The position numbers were made by a program, and so were the translations under genes. The notes below the pieces were generated by a model, which was not told the DNA's origin, did no database searches, and was given only the letters and a program-made list of their open reading frames with translations. Below are positions 25,234 through 34,057 of a stretch of DNA of 50,910 nucleotides, one piece after another (positions within the stretch are counted from its first letter, which is position 1; every line of letters starts with the position of its first letter). This stretch comes from Streptomyces purpureus (lineage in GTDB: Bacteria; Actinomycetota; Actinomycetes; Streptomycetales; Streptomycetaceae), in NCBI RefSeq assembly GCF_014648195.1, contig NZ_BMQQ01000010.1, positions 177,370 to 228,279 on the forward strand. Direction: 5' to 3'.

Positions 25234-25363
25234 GTTCGGGGTCCGTCCTTCGGGCGTCTTCGGGTACGTACCGCCGATCATGTACCGGAGCTGACCCCTG
25301 GGTCCGGGGACTCGGCAGGCGATTGCGCCGGACGGGTGGACTTCGGGGCGGCCGCCAAGCGGT

Positions 25364-25449
25364 GACGGACCGTGGTGGGCTCACGGGCCGTGGGGTGTCT
25401 CACGGCCCGTGCTCGGGCGCACGGTCCGTGAACGAGCTCACGGGCCGTG
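25364..25449. repeat. Regular array of five 11-bp palindromes
   Basis: Copies of CACGGNCCGTG start at 25364 (first base G), 25382, 25401, 25420 and 25439, that is 18, 19, 19 and 19 bp apart. The centre base varies (A, G, C, T, G) and the 7-8 base spacers differ in sequence. The array lies between the stop of the TIGR03089 gene (25496) and the start of the LCP gene (25233-25281), both on the minus strand. It is therefore in the LCP upstream region. The even spacing resembles a multi-site operator for a cooperative dimeric regulator. Formation of mRNA hairpins is another option. Confidence 0.85.
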
Positions 25450-25495
25450 CGGGGGCTGCGGGGCGTACCGGCGCGCGTGGACCGTACAGGCGCGC

Positions 25496-26248
25496 TCACG
25501 TACGCGTGTCGGTGACCCGCTCGCTCTCGATCCGCTTCGTCAGGCCTTCCGGCGACAGCTGGTCGAGGTTCCGGCACAGCACCACCGACGCGCCCGCGGC
25601 GAGCGGTGCGTACAGCCCCGCCGACAGCCCCTCCCAGGTGTCGTACGGAAGCCCCGACAGCAGCCGCGCGCCGGGCTCCAGGCCCCACGCCGCGGCATCC
25701 GCCCGGGCTCGCTCGACGAGCTCGGCGGCCGTCAGCTCGACGTCCTCCACCCGCAGCGCCGCCGCGTCCGGGTCCACCGGTGCGAACGGCGCGAACCGGT
25801 CGCCCTGGCTCGGCACTTCCACCGCGTAGTCGGCGAACCCGGCCGGCGGCGCCGGGAAGCGCCCGCCCAGCGGGCGCAGCGCGAGCGCGACCCGCTCGCC
25901 GGAGCAGGCTCGCGCCACCTCCAGCGTGTCCGGACCGCTGACGACGAGATCGGCCCCGGCCGGATCGCCGCCCACCTCCGCGGTCACCCCGACCGACGCG
26001 CAGGCGAGCAGCCACACGGCCGTCTGCCAGTGCGCCGGCAGCAGCAGCGCGAGCCGGTCGCCGGGACCGGCGGCGAGGTCGCCCTGGAGGAGGTTGGCCG
26101 TCTTGGCCACCCAATTGGCGAAGGTGGCCACGGACAATTCGACGCGTTCACCGGTGGCATCGTCGTAGAAGGTGACCAAGGGGCGGGCCGGGTCCGCGGC
26201 GAGCGCGGATCGCAGCAGGTCGGCGGGGGTGCGGTCGCTGGCATTCAC
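25496..26248 (-). CDS. TIGR03089 family protein (truncated acyl-adenylate-like fold)
   Basis: The 250-residue protein resembles the N-terminal part of AMP-binding (acyl-CoA synthetase-like) enzymes. It has T-F-Y-D-D-A-T-G-E-R-V-E-L-S near residues 26-39, followed by N-W-V-A-K-T-A-N-L-L and L-A-L-L-L-P-A-H-W-Q-T. It lacks the phosphate-binding loop and C-terminal domain of active synthetases. This is the normal form of the actinobacterial TIGR03089 family, not a fresh truncation. No function is established. The start is ATG 26248. It is divergent from the PGRP amidase gene and upstream of the LCP gene that carries the palindrome array. Confidence 0.85.
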   Translation of the reverse strand: MNASDRTPADLLRSALAADPARPLVTFYDDATGERVELSVATFANWVAKTANLLQGDLAAGPGDRLALLLPAHWQTAVWLLACASVGVTAEVGGDPAGADLVVSGPDTLEVARACSGERVALALRPLGGRFPAPPAGFADYAVEVPSQGDRFAPFAPVDPDAAALRVEDVELTAAELVERARADAAAWGLEPGARLLSGLPYDTWEGLSAGLYAPLAAGASVVLCRNLDQLSPEGLTKRIESERVTDTRT

Positions 26249-26385
26249 CCGCGCAACAGTACGCGGCGGGCCCGCCCGGGACCCGCCGTACCGGTGACCC
26301 CGTCCACCGGTCGGACCGACGCCCCGTCAGCTTCCTGGCGTCATTCCGACGGGCGGAACAACTCCGGCCCGCACACGATCGGTCC

Positions 26386-27711
26386 ATGCGTGCCTACCTT
26401 GCCTCCGCCATCGGGGTCGCGTGCACCGCCGCCCTCGCCGTTCCGTTCGCGTCGCCCACCGTGGCGGCACCGCCCGCCGCACCGGTCGAGGCGGACGCCG
26501 TCCCGGGCTCCACCCAGTCCCTCCCACTCGCCCCACTCGGACCCCAGGCGTCAGACCGCATCGCCGGCTCCACACGGCAGGGCCTGCCTCCGCGCGAAGT
26601 CCGCCCCTTCTCGCTCGTCGGCGTCGTCTGGGACGACGCCACCGCCGAACTGCACGGCACGGTCCAGGTCCGTACCCGCCCGAGCGGCAGCCGCGCCTGG
26701 TCCGGCTGGCAGGACCTCGAGACCCACAACCACGAGCACGCCGCCGACCCCGGCTCCGCCGAAAGCGCGTCGCGCACCGTCCGCGGCGCCACGGCCCCGC
26801 TCTGGGTCGGGGCCTCGGACGCCGTCGAGGTCCGCGTCCAGGCGGACGGCACCGCCGCACTCCCCGGCGGTCTGCGCCTCGAACTCGTCGACCCGGGCCA
26901 GGACCCCGTGGACGTGGTGGCGGCCGGCCCGCGCAGCTCCGTGCGCGACGACGGGGACCGGGCCCCGGTCACCGGCCCCATGACGGCCGAACAGGCGGCC
27001 TCGTCCGCCGTCAACGCCGACCTCGCCCCCCTTGGCGCCACCATCATCCCCGCCCTCGGCAAGGCGGAGACGGAGGCCCGGCTGGTCGGCTTCGCCAAGC
27101 CGTACATCGGGCCGCGCCCGAAGATCGTCACCCGCAAGGGCTGGGGAGCCGACGAGAAGCTCCGCGAGAAGAACTTCGCCTACACCAAGTCGGTGAAGGC
27201 CGCCTTCGTGCACCACACGGTCACGGGCAACAACTACACCTGCAAGCAGGTCCCCTCACTCCTGCGCAGTATCTACCGCTACCACGTGGTGAGCAGCGGC
27301 TGGCGTGACATCGGCTACAACTTCGCCGTCGACAAATGCGGAAATATCTACGAAGGACGCGCCGGTGGCGTCTCCAAGCCGGTCCAGGGCGCCCACACCC
27401 GCGGCTTCAACACCAACAGCATGGGCGTCGCCGTCCTCGGCACCTTCACCACCAAGGCCCCACCCACCGCTGCCGTCAACGCCATCGCCCGCCTGACGGC
27501 CTGGAAGCTCGGCCTGTACGGAGTCAACCCGCGCGGTACGACGTATCTCACGTCCGGCGGGGGCAACTTGTACAAGAAGGGGACGAAGGTGAAGCTCAAG
27601 ACCATCTCCGGACACCGGGACGGATTCGCCACCGAGTGCCCCGGAAAACGGCTCTACAGCAAGCTCGGCACCGCCCGCACCGCCTCCGCGACCCTCCAGG
27701 GGCGAACGTGA
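26386..27711 (+). CDS. Secreted PGRP-type N-acetylmuramoyl-L-alanine amidase
   Basis: The 441-residue protein has a signal peptide (residues 1-28, ending A-A-P). A ~200-residue N-terminal region of beta-rich repeats follows, then a peptidoglycan-recognition/amidase domain at about 245-430. Zinc ligands expected for the family are visible: His276/277 (in FVHHTVTG), His410 (in ISGHRDG) and Cys418 (in TECPG). A conserved Tyr is in W-R-D-I-G-Y-N-F. Catalysis, cleaving the amide between N-acetylmuramate and the stem peptide, is therefore likely. It acts outside the membrane on the wall and fits the neighbouring LCP and glycosyltransferase genes. It is divergent from TIGR03089 and upstream of the nucleotidyltransferase by 117 bp. 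Confidence 0.93.
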   Translation: MRAYLASAIGVACTAALAVPFASPTVAAPPAAPVEADAVPGSTQSLPLAPLGPQASDRIAGSTRQGLPPREVRPFSLVGVVWDDATAELHGTVQVRTRPSGSRAWSGWQDLETHNHEHAADPGSAESASRTVRGATAPLWVGASDAVEVRVQADGTAALPGGLRLELVDPGQDPVDVVAAGPRSSVRDDGDRAPVTGPMTAEQAASSAVNADLAPLGATIIPALGKAETEARLVGFAKPYIGPRPKIVTRKGWGADEKLREKNFAYTKSVKAAFVHHTVTGNNYTCKQVPSLLRSIYRYHVVSSGWRDIGYNFAVDKCGNIYEGRAGGVSKPVQGAHTRGFNTNSMGVAVLGTFTTKAPPTAAVNAIARLTAWKLGLYGVNPRGTTYLTSGGGNLYKKGTKVKLKTISGHRDGFATECPGKRLYSKLGTARTASATLQGRT

Positions 27712-27828
27712 GGGTCACGTCACGGGGAAGCGGTCGGGGCATGTTCCTGACGGTCTGCATACACTGGCCGGTCACATCGGTCATACGACCGCACACGACC
27801 GGCCCCAGCAGGAAGCAGAGACGACAAG

Positions 27829-28911
27829 GTGACAGAAGCGATCCTCCTGGTCGGTGGCAAGGGCACGCGGCTGCGCCCGCTGACGGTGAACACACCGAAG
27901 CCCATGGTCCACGCGGCGGGCGTCCCGTTCCTCACCCACCAGCTGGCCCGGGCCCGGGCGGCCGGCGTCGAGCACATCGTGCTCGCGACGTCGTACCTGG
28001 CAGAGGTCTTCGAACCGCACTTCGGTGACGGTTCGGCACTGGGGCTGCACCTCGAATACGTCACCGAGGAGGAGCCGCTGGGCACCGGCGGCGCCATCCG
28101 CAACGTGGCCTCACGGCTCCACTCCGGCCCCGACGACCCCGTACTCATCTTCAACGGCGACATCCTGACCGGACTCGACATCCGCGCGCTGGTCGCCACC
28201 CACGAGTCGTCCGGCGCCGACGTCTCGCTCCACCTCACCCGGGTCGAGGACCCGAGGGCCTTCGGTCTGGTCCCCACGGACCCCACCGGCCGGGTCACCG
28301 CCTTCCTGGAGAAGCCGCAGACCCCCGAGGAGATCGTCACCGACCAGATCAACGCCGGTGCCTACGTCTTCCGCCGCTCGGTGATCGACACCATCCCCGC
28401 CGGGCGGCCGGTCTCCGTCGAGCGCGAGACCTTCCCCGACCTGCTGGCCGCCGGCGCGCACCTCCAGGGCATGGTCGACTCCACGTACTGGCTCGACCTG
28501 GGCACGCCCCAGGCGTTCGTACGCGGCTCCGCCGACCTCGTCCAGGGCCGGGCACCCTCCCCGGCCGTCCCGGGCCGCTGCGGCGACCGACTGGTCCTGC
28601 CGACGGCCACGGTGGCCCCGGACGCCAAGCTGACGGGCGGTACGGTCGTCGGCGAGGGCGCGACGATCGAGGCCGGCGCCCGGGTCTCGGGCAGCACGAT
28701 CCTCACCGGCGCGACGATCGAGGCCGGCGCGGTCATCACCGACTCCCTCATCGGCGCGGGCGCCCGCGTCGGCGCCCGTACGACCGTCACGGGCGCGGTC
28801 ATCGGCGACGGCGCCCACGTCGGCGCGGACAACGAACTCCGCGACGGCGTAAGAGTCTGGTGCGACGCGATCCTCCCGAACAGATCGCTGCGGTTCTCGT
28901 CCGACCAGTAG
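27829..28911 (+). CDS. Sugar-nucleotide pyrophosphorylase (mannose-1-phosphate guanylyltransferase-like)
   Basis: The 360-residue protein has an N-terminal nucleotidyltransferase domain with G-G-K-G-T-R-L-R-P-L-T at residues 9-19, where the Lys/Arg bind phosphate. F-N-G-D-I-L carries the metal-binding Asp. Also present are F-L-E-K-P and W-L-D-L-G-T-P-Q. The C-terminal ~100 residues form hexapeptide repeats (left-handed beta-helix), such as G-A-T-I-E-A-G-A. It makes an NDP-sugar from a sugar 1-phosphate. The mannose or glucose phosphate specificity is not certain. The presence of manA and manB in the same window makes GDP-mannose plausible. GTG start at 27829. Confidence 0.88.
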   Translation: MTEAILLVGGKGTRLRPLTVNTPKPMVHAAGVPFLTHQLARARAAGVEHIVLATSYLAEVFEPHFGDGSALGLHLEYVTEEEPLGTGGAIRNVASRLHSGPDDPVLIFNGDILTGLDIRALVATHESSGADVSLHLTRVEDPRAFGLVPTDPTGRVTAFLEKPQTPEEIVTDQINAGAYVFRRSVIDTIPAGRPVSVERETFPDLLAAGAHLQGMVDSTYWLDLGTPQAFVRGSADLVQGRAPSPAVPGRCGDRLVLPTATVAPDAKLTGGTVVGEGATIEAGARVSGSTILTGATIEAGAVITDSLIGAGARVGARTTVTGAVIGDGAHVGADNELRDGVRVWCDAILPNRSLRFSSDQ

Positions 28912-29040
28912 AGGACTGAGAGGGGTTTGTGGGCATGCGTTCCGCATGGGGCGGAACGGGTGGGCACAGACCCCACGGCCGCGGCGCCCTCTGCTTGGCC
29001 CCGCACCCCGTCGGCCCGCACCCCGGCTACCCTCATAAAC

Positions 29041-30042
29041 GTGTCCGGCCGCTTCGCACCCCGCCCCACCCGCACCTCCGTCCGCGGTGGTGACGCCCGC
29101 ATACCCCCCGCCCGGACCGCCCCCGCCCTCACTCCCTCCCAGACCCGGCGCTACGCGCCCCCCACCCCGCTCGACGTCGGCCTCACCCTCGGCCCCCTCC
29201 GCCGCGGCCCCGGTGACCCCACCTTCCAGACCACCGACGGCTCCGTGTGGCGGACCTGCCGTACGCCCGAGGGCCCCGGCACGCTCCGTACCACCGCCTT
29301 CGCGGCCGAGGGCGAGGTCCGCGCCGAAGCCTGGGGCCCCGGCGCCGAGTGGCTGCTGGATCGGCTCCCCGCCCTGCTCGGCGCGGAGGACGACCCGGAC
29401 GTCTTCACCCCGCGCCACCGTCTCCTCGCGGCCGCCCACCGCCGCTGCCCCGGCCTGCGGCTGGCCCGCACCGGACTGGTCCTGGAGTCGCTGATCCCGA
29501 CGATCCTGGAGCAGAAGGTCACCACGGACGAGGCGTACCGCGCCTGGCGGCTGCTCGTGCGCAGGTACGGCGAGCCCGCGCCCGGTCCGAACCCCCGGCT
29601 CCACGTCATGCCCGAGCCCCGTACCTGGGCGACGATCCCGTCCTGGGAGTGGCACCGCGCCGGTGTCGACAACAAGCGCGCCTCGACGATCCTGCGCGTG
29701 GTCCGAGTCGCCCGCCGGATGGAGGAGGCGGCCGCCATGGCGCCCGAGCAGGCGCAGGAGCGTCTGGAGCTGATCCCCGGCATCGGCCCCTGGAGCTCCG
29801 CCGAAACCGTTCAGCGCAGCCACGGAGCCCCCGACGCCGTCTCCGTCGGCGACTACCACCTGCCGAGCATCGTCGGCTACGCCCTCGCGGGCGACCGCGA
29901 CGCCGACGACGCGGCGATGCTGGAACTCCTGGAGCCGTACGCGGGCCAGCGCCACCGCGCCGCCCGCCTCATCCTCCTCAGCGGCCGCACTCCTCCGCGC
30001 CGCGCGCCCAGGATGACCCCGGGCAACATCGGCGCTCTGTAG
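29041..30042 (+). CDS. AlkA-like DNA-3-methyladenine glycosylase (HhH-GPD family)
   Basis: The 333-residue protein starts at the GTG at 29041; the frame is open further upstream but without codons that fit. A helix-hairpin-helix motif, L-E-L-I-P-G-I-G-P-W-S-S-A-E, lies about 240-253. The catalytic Asp is at about 271 in S-V-G-D-Y-H-L-P. The N-terminal ~100 residues form the domain usual for AlkA-type enzymes. It removes alkylated bases in base excision repair, by family. Key residues are intact. The preceding 129 bp contain no gene. It converges with fbiB. Confidence 0.87.
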   Translation: MSGRFAPRPTRTSVRGGDARIPPARTAPALTPSQTRRYAPPTPLDVGLTLGPLRRGPGDPTFQTTDGSVWRTCRTPEGPGTLRTTAFAAEGEVRAEAWGPGAEWLLDRLPALLGAEDDPDVFTPRHRLLAAAHRRCPGLRLARTGLVLESLIPTILEQKVTTDEAYRAWRLLVRRYGEPAPGPNPRLHVMPEPRTWATIPSWEWHRAGVDNKRASTILRVVRVARRMEEAAAMAPEQAQERLELIPGIGPWSSAETVQRSHGAPDAVSVGDYHLPSIVGYALAGDRDADDAAMLELLEPYAGQRHRAARLILLSGRTPPRRAPRMTPGNIGAL

Positions 30043-30069
30043 ACCCTCCGGGCCCGGGTGCCCCGGGGC

Positions 30070-31398
30070 TCACCGCACGGCGATGAAGTCCCCGGCCTCC
30101 CGGGCCGGACGCTCCTTCGCCGGAGCGGCGGGGTGCCCGACGGCGACCGCGCCCATCGGGTCCCAGTGCTCCGGCAGGTCCAGCACGTCCCGTACGACAT
30201 CCCGGCAGAACATCGTCGAGGACACCCACGCCGAGCCCAGCCGCTCCGCGGCCAGCGCGACCAGGAAGTTCTGCACCCCGGCGCCGGCCGCCACGACGAA
30301 CATCTCCCGCTCGGCGCCGTCCCGGCGCGGGTCGCCGTAGTGATGGGCGCCGTCCGTCACCAGGCACGGCACCACCAGATAGGGCGCCCGGCGCAGCACC
30401 TCACCGCGGCGCACCCGCTTGGCGATCGACTCCTCGGACTTGCCGTCCCGGCGCAGATCGGCGATCCACGCCTCCTTCATCGCGTCCAGCAGCCGCACCC
30501 GCGACTCCTCGGACTCCAGCAGCACGAACCGCCAAGGCGTGGTGTGGTGCGGCGCGGGCGCGGTGACGGCCGCCGCCACGGCGCGCCGGACGGCGCCGCC
30601 GTCGACGGGTTCGTCGGTGAACTCACGGACCGTACGCCGCTGGGTGACCGCCTCCCGGACCGCCTCGGAGGTGCCGAGGCGGAACATGTCGTCGGCGGCC
30701 ACGCGGACCATCGCCCGCGCGCCGTCCTCGCCGCCCACCAGATGCGGCAGCCCGCGCACGACGGCGACGGGCAGCCCGGCCGCTTTTCCCTTCACCAGGT
30801 CCCCGGCGGCCGCGAGCTCGTCGGCGGTGGCCACGACGGTCGCGCTGAGCGGGTTGCCGAACGCGTCCGTACCGCCGCGCAGATCGTCCAGGACCCGTAC
30901 GCCCGCCGCGCCGATCGCCACATCGGTCAGGCCGTTGCGCCAGGGCCGCCCGAAGGTGTCCGTGACGACGACGCCGACGTCGACCCCGAGGGTGTCCCGC
31001 AGCCCCGTGCGGATCGCCCGGGCCGAGGCGTCCGGGTCCTCGGGCAGCAACAGCACCGTCCCGGCAGGAGTGTTGGAGGCGTCGACCCCGGCCGCGGCCA
31101 TGACCAGACCCTGCCGGTTCTCCACGATCCGCAGTGTCCCGCGCCGCGCCACGACCCGTACGGTCTCGGCGTCGATCGCCGCCTCCCGGTCGTCGGCGGC
31201 GACGATCCGGCCCTCCGCCTTGCTGACGATCTTGGAGGTGACCAGCACGACGTCACCGTCGACGAGCCCCGGCTCGGTGCCCGCGATGAGCTTGGCGAGG
31301 TCGTCACCGGCCCGGACCTCCGGCAGCCCGCCCAGTGCCCACACCCGGTACGCGGGCGCCGCCGCGACGTCCGTGCTCCCGTCGTTGCCGACGCTCAC
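30070..31398 (-). CDS. fbiB: Bifunctional F420-0:gamma-glutamyl ligase/nitroreductase-like protein
   Basis: The 442-residue protein has two domains. Residues ~1-245 are CofE-like ([33 protein letters not shown]), which adds glutamates to F420-0. Residues ~250-442 are nitroreductase/FMN-binding-like ([27 protein letters not shown]). In mycobacteria the second domain reduces dehydro-F420-0 with FMN. The start GTG at 31398 overlaps the fbiA stop (GTGA), so the genes are coupled. Coenzyme F420 serves many actinobacterial redox enzymes. The fusion is the standard actinobacterial form. Confidence 0.93.
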   Translation of the reverse strand: MSVGNDGSTDVAAAPAYRVWALGGLPEVRAGDDLAKLIAGTEPGLVDGDVVLVTSKIVSKAEGRIVAADDREAAIDAETVRVVARRGTLRIVENRQGLVMAAAGVDASNTPAGTVLLLPEDPDASARAIRTGLRDTLGVDVGVVVTDTFGRPWRNGLTDVAIGAAGVRVLDDLRGGTDAFGNPLSATVVATADELAAAGDLVKGKAAGLPVAVVRGLPHLVGGEDGARAMVRVAADDMFRLGTSEAVREAVTQRRTVREFTDEPVDGGAVRRAVAAAVTAPAPHHTTPWRFVLLESEESRVRLLDAMKEAWIADLRRDGKSEESIAKRVRRGEVLRRAPYLVVPCLVTDGAHHYGDPRRDGAEREMFVVAAGAGVQNFLVALAAERLGSAWVSSTMFCRDVVRDVLDLPEHWDPMGAVAVGHPAAPAKERPAREAGDFIAVR

Positions 31399-32351
31399 GC
31401 CCGGACCTCCTCCGCGAGGGCCAGCGCCGCGCGGGCCATCTCGGCCGTCGCGTCGAGGTCCGTCATCATCAGCGGCACCGCCCGGCAGCGGATCCCCGCC
31501 GCCTCGACCGCCTCCACCGTGCCCGCGTCGACCGTGTCGACGAGCCAGCCGTCCAGCAGCCCGGAGCCGTAGTGCTCGGCGACCGCCGCCGCCGTGGCCT
31601 CCACGCCCACCGCCACCAGCACCTTGTCGGCCATGCCGCGCACCGGCGCGTCCCCGACGATGGGGGAGAGGCCGACGACCGGCACGCCTGCGGCCGCGAT
31701 CGCCTCCCGGATGCCGGGCACGGCGAGGATCGTGCCGATGCTGACCACGGGGTTGGACGGCGGGAAGAGGATGAGGTCGGCCTCGGCGATCGCCTCCAGG
31801 ACCCCGGGCGCCGGTTTGGCCTGCTCGGCGCCGACCGGCACGACGGCGTGCGCGTCGACGGAGGCCCGCAGCCTGACCCAGTACTCCTGGAAGTGCACGG
31901 CCTTGCGCTCGCCGTCGACGTCGATCGCGACATGGGTCTCGACCCGGTCGTCGGACATCGGCAGCAGCCGCACGCCCGGCTGCCAGCGCGCGCACAGCGC
32001 CTCGGTGACGGCGCTCAGCGGATAGCCGGCGCCGATCATCTGCGTACGGACGATGTGGGTGGCGAAGTCCCGGTCGCCCAGCCCGAACCACTCGGGCCCG
32101 ACGCCGTACGCCGCGAGCTCCTCCTTCACATGGAAGGTCTCGTCCGCCCGGCCCCAGCCCTGCTCCTCGTTGATGCCACCGCCCAGGGTGTACATCACCG
32201 TGTCGAGGTCGGGGCAGACCTTGAGTCCGAACAGATGGATGTCGTCACCGGTGTTGCCGATGACCGTGATGTCGGCGTCGGGGACGGCCTGCTTGAGGCC
32301 ACGCAGGAATCGGGCACCACCGATGCCGCCGGCCAGAACCACAATGCGCAT
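31395..32351 (-). CDS. fbiA: 2-phospho-L-lactate/phosphoenolpyruvyl transferase of F420 synthesis
   Basis: The 318-residue CofD-family protein starts at the ATG at 32351 ([16 protein letters not shown]). It uses an activated three-carbon precursor and the deazaflavin FO to form (dehydro-)F420-0. Motifs are G-G-I-G-G-A-R-F-L at the start, [14 protein letters not shown], and [12 protein letters not shown] in the middle. They form the substrate site. The stop overlaps the start of fbiB. The next upstream gene is a cysteine-dioxygenase-like protein on the same strand, 13 bp away, which may share the transcript. Confidence 0.94.
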   Translation of the reverse strand: MRIVVLAGGIGGARFLRGLKQAVPDADITVIGNTGDDIHLFGLKVCPDLDTVMYTLGGGINEEQGWGRADETFHVKEELAAYGVGPEWFGLGDRDFATHIVRTQMIGAGYPLSAVTEALCARWQPGVRLLPMSDDRVETHVAIDVDGERKAVHFQEYWVRLRASVDAHAVVPVGAEQAKPAPGVLEAIAEADLILFPPSNPVVSIGTILAVPGIREAIAAAGVPVVGLSPIVGDAPVRGMADKVLVAVGVEATAAAVAEHYGSGLLDGWLVDTVDAGTVEAVEAAGIRCRAVPLMMTDLDATAEMARAALALAEEVRA

Positions 32352-32364
32352 GCACAGCAGTCTG

Positions 32365-32877
32365 TCAGGCGGGTACGACACCTCGGGCCGTCGGGGCGCA
32401 CCGCGCGTGGTGCGTGGGCGGGTGCATCGGCATCTCGGTCAGGCCCGGGTAGTAGATGTGCAGACTGACGGCCGGTTCGAGCGAGTCGTTGACCACTTCG
32501 TGGACGTAGCCGGGCGCGAAGACCCTCTGCGCGCCGTCGCCGAGCCGGCGGTGCGCCCGTTCCGTACGTTCCGTCAGCTCGCCCTGGAGCACAGTCAGTA
32601 CGCCGGAGGAGGCGCCGTGGTCGTGCCGCCCGCTGCCCTGGCCCGGCACCCAGGAGAGCAGCCAGACCTCGTAGCCGGGGCCGGTGCGCAGCCGGTGGTA
32701 CCAGCGGGTGGTGGCGTCGTACCGGACCAGCGGCTCCCACTGGGCGCGGTCGGCGGCGATGGAGCGGGCGAGTCCGACGAAGTCGGCCACGGTGGCGGGG
32801 TGCTGCTTGGCGGGCTGGAGGAGGTGCTGGACCTCGAAGAGGTCGCCGGCGATCTGAAGGTCGCTGTCGCTGTTCAT
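32365..32877 (-). CDS. Cysteine dioxygenase-family (cupin) protein
   Basis: The 170-residue cupin starts at the ATG at 32877 behind GAGGAAC. It has metal-binding G-R-H-D-H-G near residue 82-87 and a third His in Y-V-H-E-V-V-N. S-L-H-I-Y-Y-P near the end is a family signature. This set of three His is the iron site of thiol dioxygenases, which oxidise cysteine or a related thiol (for example 3-mercaptopropionate) to the sulfinate. Substrate is not predictable. The gene lies just upstream of fbiA on the same strand. A shared transcript is likely, although no functional link between F420 and thiol oxidation is known to me. Confidence 0.87.
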   Translation of the reverse strand: MNSDSDLQIAGDLFEVQHLLQPAKQHPATVADFVGLARSIAADRAQWEPLVRYDATTRWYHRLRTGPGYEVWLLSWVPGQGSGRHDHGASSGVLTVLQGELTERTERAHRRLGDGAQRVFAPGYVHEVVNDSLEPAVSLHIYYPGLTEMPMHPPTHHARCAPTARGVVPA

Positions 32878-33586
32878 GGGTGCGGGGTTCCTCGGCAGGA
32901 TGCGTCGATGCAAGCGATGCGGTGATGCGGGGGAAAACGCTGGAGCGCTACGGCTTCATCGGCCGTGGGTGCGCATCAACAGCTGGAACAGCAACAGCAA
33001 CAGCGGTCCTGGACAGCGCGGCGGAACCCACGGGCGTGGGTCGCGGAGGGCGCTGAGGTCGCTGGCATGGGATCAAAGGTGGCGGGCCCGATACCCGACT
33101 GTCAACTCAATGCCCGGTTTGGGGGCAATGTTTCACCTCATCCGGTTACTGCGAGCGCAGAAAGGTTTGCTCAGGGTGGGGGCCGGAGACATGGCGCAGC
33201 AACCGGGCTCGCAAACCTCCGGTTCTGCCGGGAGTGCCGCGGGGTGGCCGTGATCACGCTCGGTGATCGCGCGCCGTGACCGTACTGTGATCCGGGTCGC
33301 TTCCCGGCCTCGATCGCAACAAGATCGCGAGCTCCGTCGTCCTTCCCTGTAGGGGCCTGTCCTGGGCCCTCTGAGGGGGTTCGGAAGGAGCCGGTGGCAT
33401 GTGTCGCGTTTTTGGTGATTTGAACACTTTCCGCATAGCCTTGGTTCCGCAGAGTGAATACCGGGCCCAATAGCAGATCTCGGCTTGACTCGCGCGGAGC
33501 TACGAACTTGTAATTTCACTCGTGTCGTTCAGCCGAAATCGGTAGCGGCAACAGCACGGGGACGCAAAGACGGACGAGGGGCGCAC
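32878..33586. other. Long upstream region of whiB with repeats, no gene supported
   Basis: This 709-bp gap separates the cysteine-dioxygenase-like gene from whiB. It contains a short AACAGC-type repeat at about 32983-33005 and a cluster of GTGATC/GTGACC at 33250, 33263, 33276 and 33287. The only clear promoter is at 33485-33514. Local base composition is more AT-rich near 33380-33540 than in coding DNA. I find no reading frame with the usual third-position bias. Confidence 0.7.
33485..33514 (+). promoter_or_regulatory. Sigma70-type promoter of whiB
   Basis: TTGACT (33485-33490) and TGTAAT (33509-33514) with an 18-base spacer fit HrdB-type consensus. The expected start is near 33521, about 65 bases before the whiB ATG. 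Upstream repeats may bind developmental regulators. Confidence 0.6.
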
Positions 33587-33850
33587 ATGACCGAGTTGTT
33601 CCAGGAACTGCTGGTCGAGGACGCGGACGAGGAACTCGGCTGGCAGGAGCGCGCACTCTGCGCACAGACCGATCCCGAGTCCTTCTTCCCCGAGAAGGGC
33701 GGATCCACCCGAGAGGCAAAGAAGGTCTGTCTCGCCTGTGAAGTCCGTTCGGAATGCCTCGAGTACGCCCTGCAGAACGACGAGCGATTCGGAATCTGGG
33801 GCGGCCTGTCCGAACGTGAGCGCCGCCGTTTGAAGAAGGCCGCTGTCTGA
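33587..33850 (+). CDS. whiB: Sporulation regulator WhiB (iron-sulfur transcription factor)
   Basis: The 87-residue protein starts at the ATG at 33587 behind GAGGGG. It has the Wbl layout: Cys in A-L-C-A-Q-T-D, then C-L-A-C-E-V and C-L-E-Y-A for the four-cysteine [4Fe-4S] site. The turn G-I-W-G-G-L-S follows and a basic tail R-E-R-R-R-L-K-K-A-A-V. The sequence and length match Streptomyces WhiB rather than WblA or WblE. WhiB works with WhiA to start sporulation septation. The same order with F420 genes and DUF3499 is found in mycobacteria with whiB2. Regulation probably uses the promoter at 33485. Confidence 0.93.
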   Translation: MTELFQELLVEDADEELGWQERALCAQTDPESFFPEKGGSTREAKKVCLACEVRSECLEYALQNDERFGIWGGLSERERRRLKKAAV

Positions 33851-34057
33851 CCGCTGTCTGACCGGCATCTGATCGCCGCCCGACCCGCGCGCGATCAAAA
33901 CGCACACATCTGACACATCTGTACGCAAGGAACGGTCCGCCCCTGTGCTCTGGCCACAGGCGGCGGACCGTTCTGCTGCCAGCCATTAGTGTGGGGCCCC
34001 GTCCCAGACGCTCCCACGCCCCCCGCGGGCGACCCCGGCCGGAGGGCCCGTACCTCG

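Noticed and set aside
25233..25281. ATG at 25281 as start of the LCP gene
   Set aside because: It has no good ribosome site, while the GTG at 25233 follows AAGGACGG; kept only as an alternative.
15625..25281. Biosynthetic gene cluster
   Set aside because: No polyketide, peptide synthetase or terpene core enzyme is present. The genes fit envelope assembly.
25364..25449. CRISPR array
   Set aside because: Units are only 11 bp with 7-8 bp spacers and palindromic. There are no cas genes in the window.
33250..33292. BldD box before whiB
   Set aside because: The best candidate, TGAC then GTGA, has a 6-base spacer instead of 5 and lacks the central consensus.
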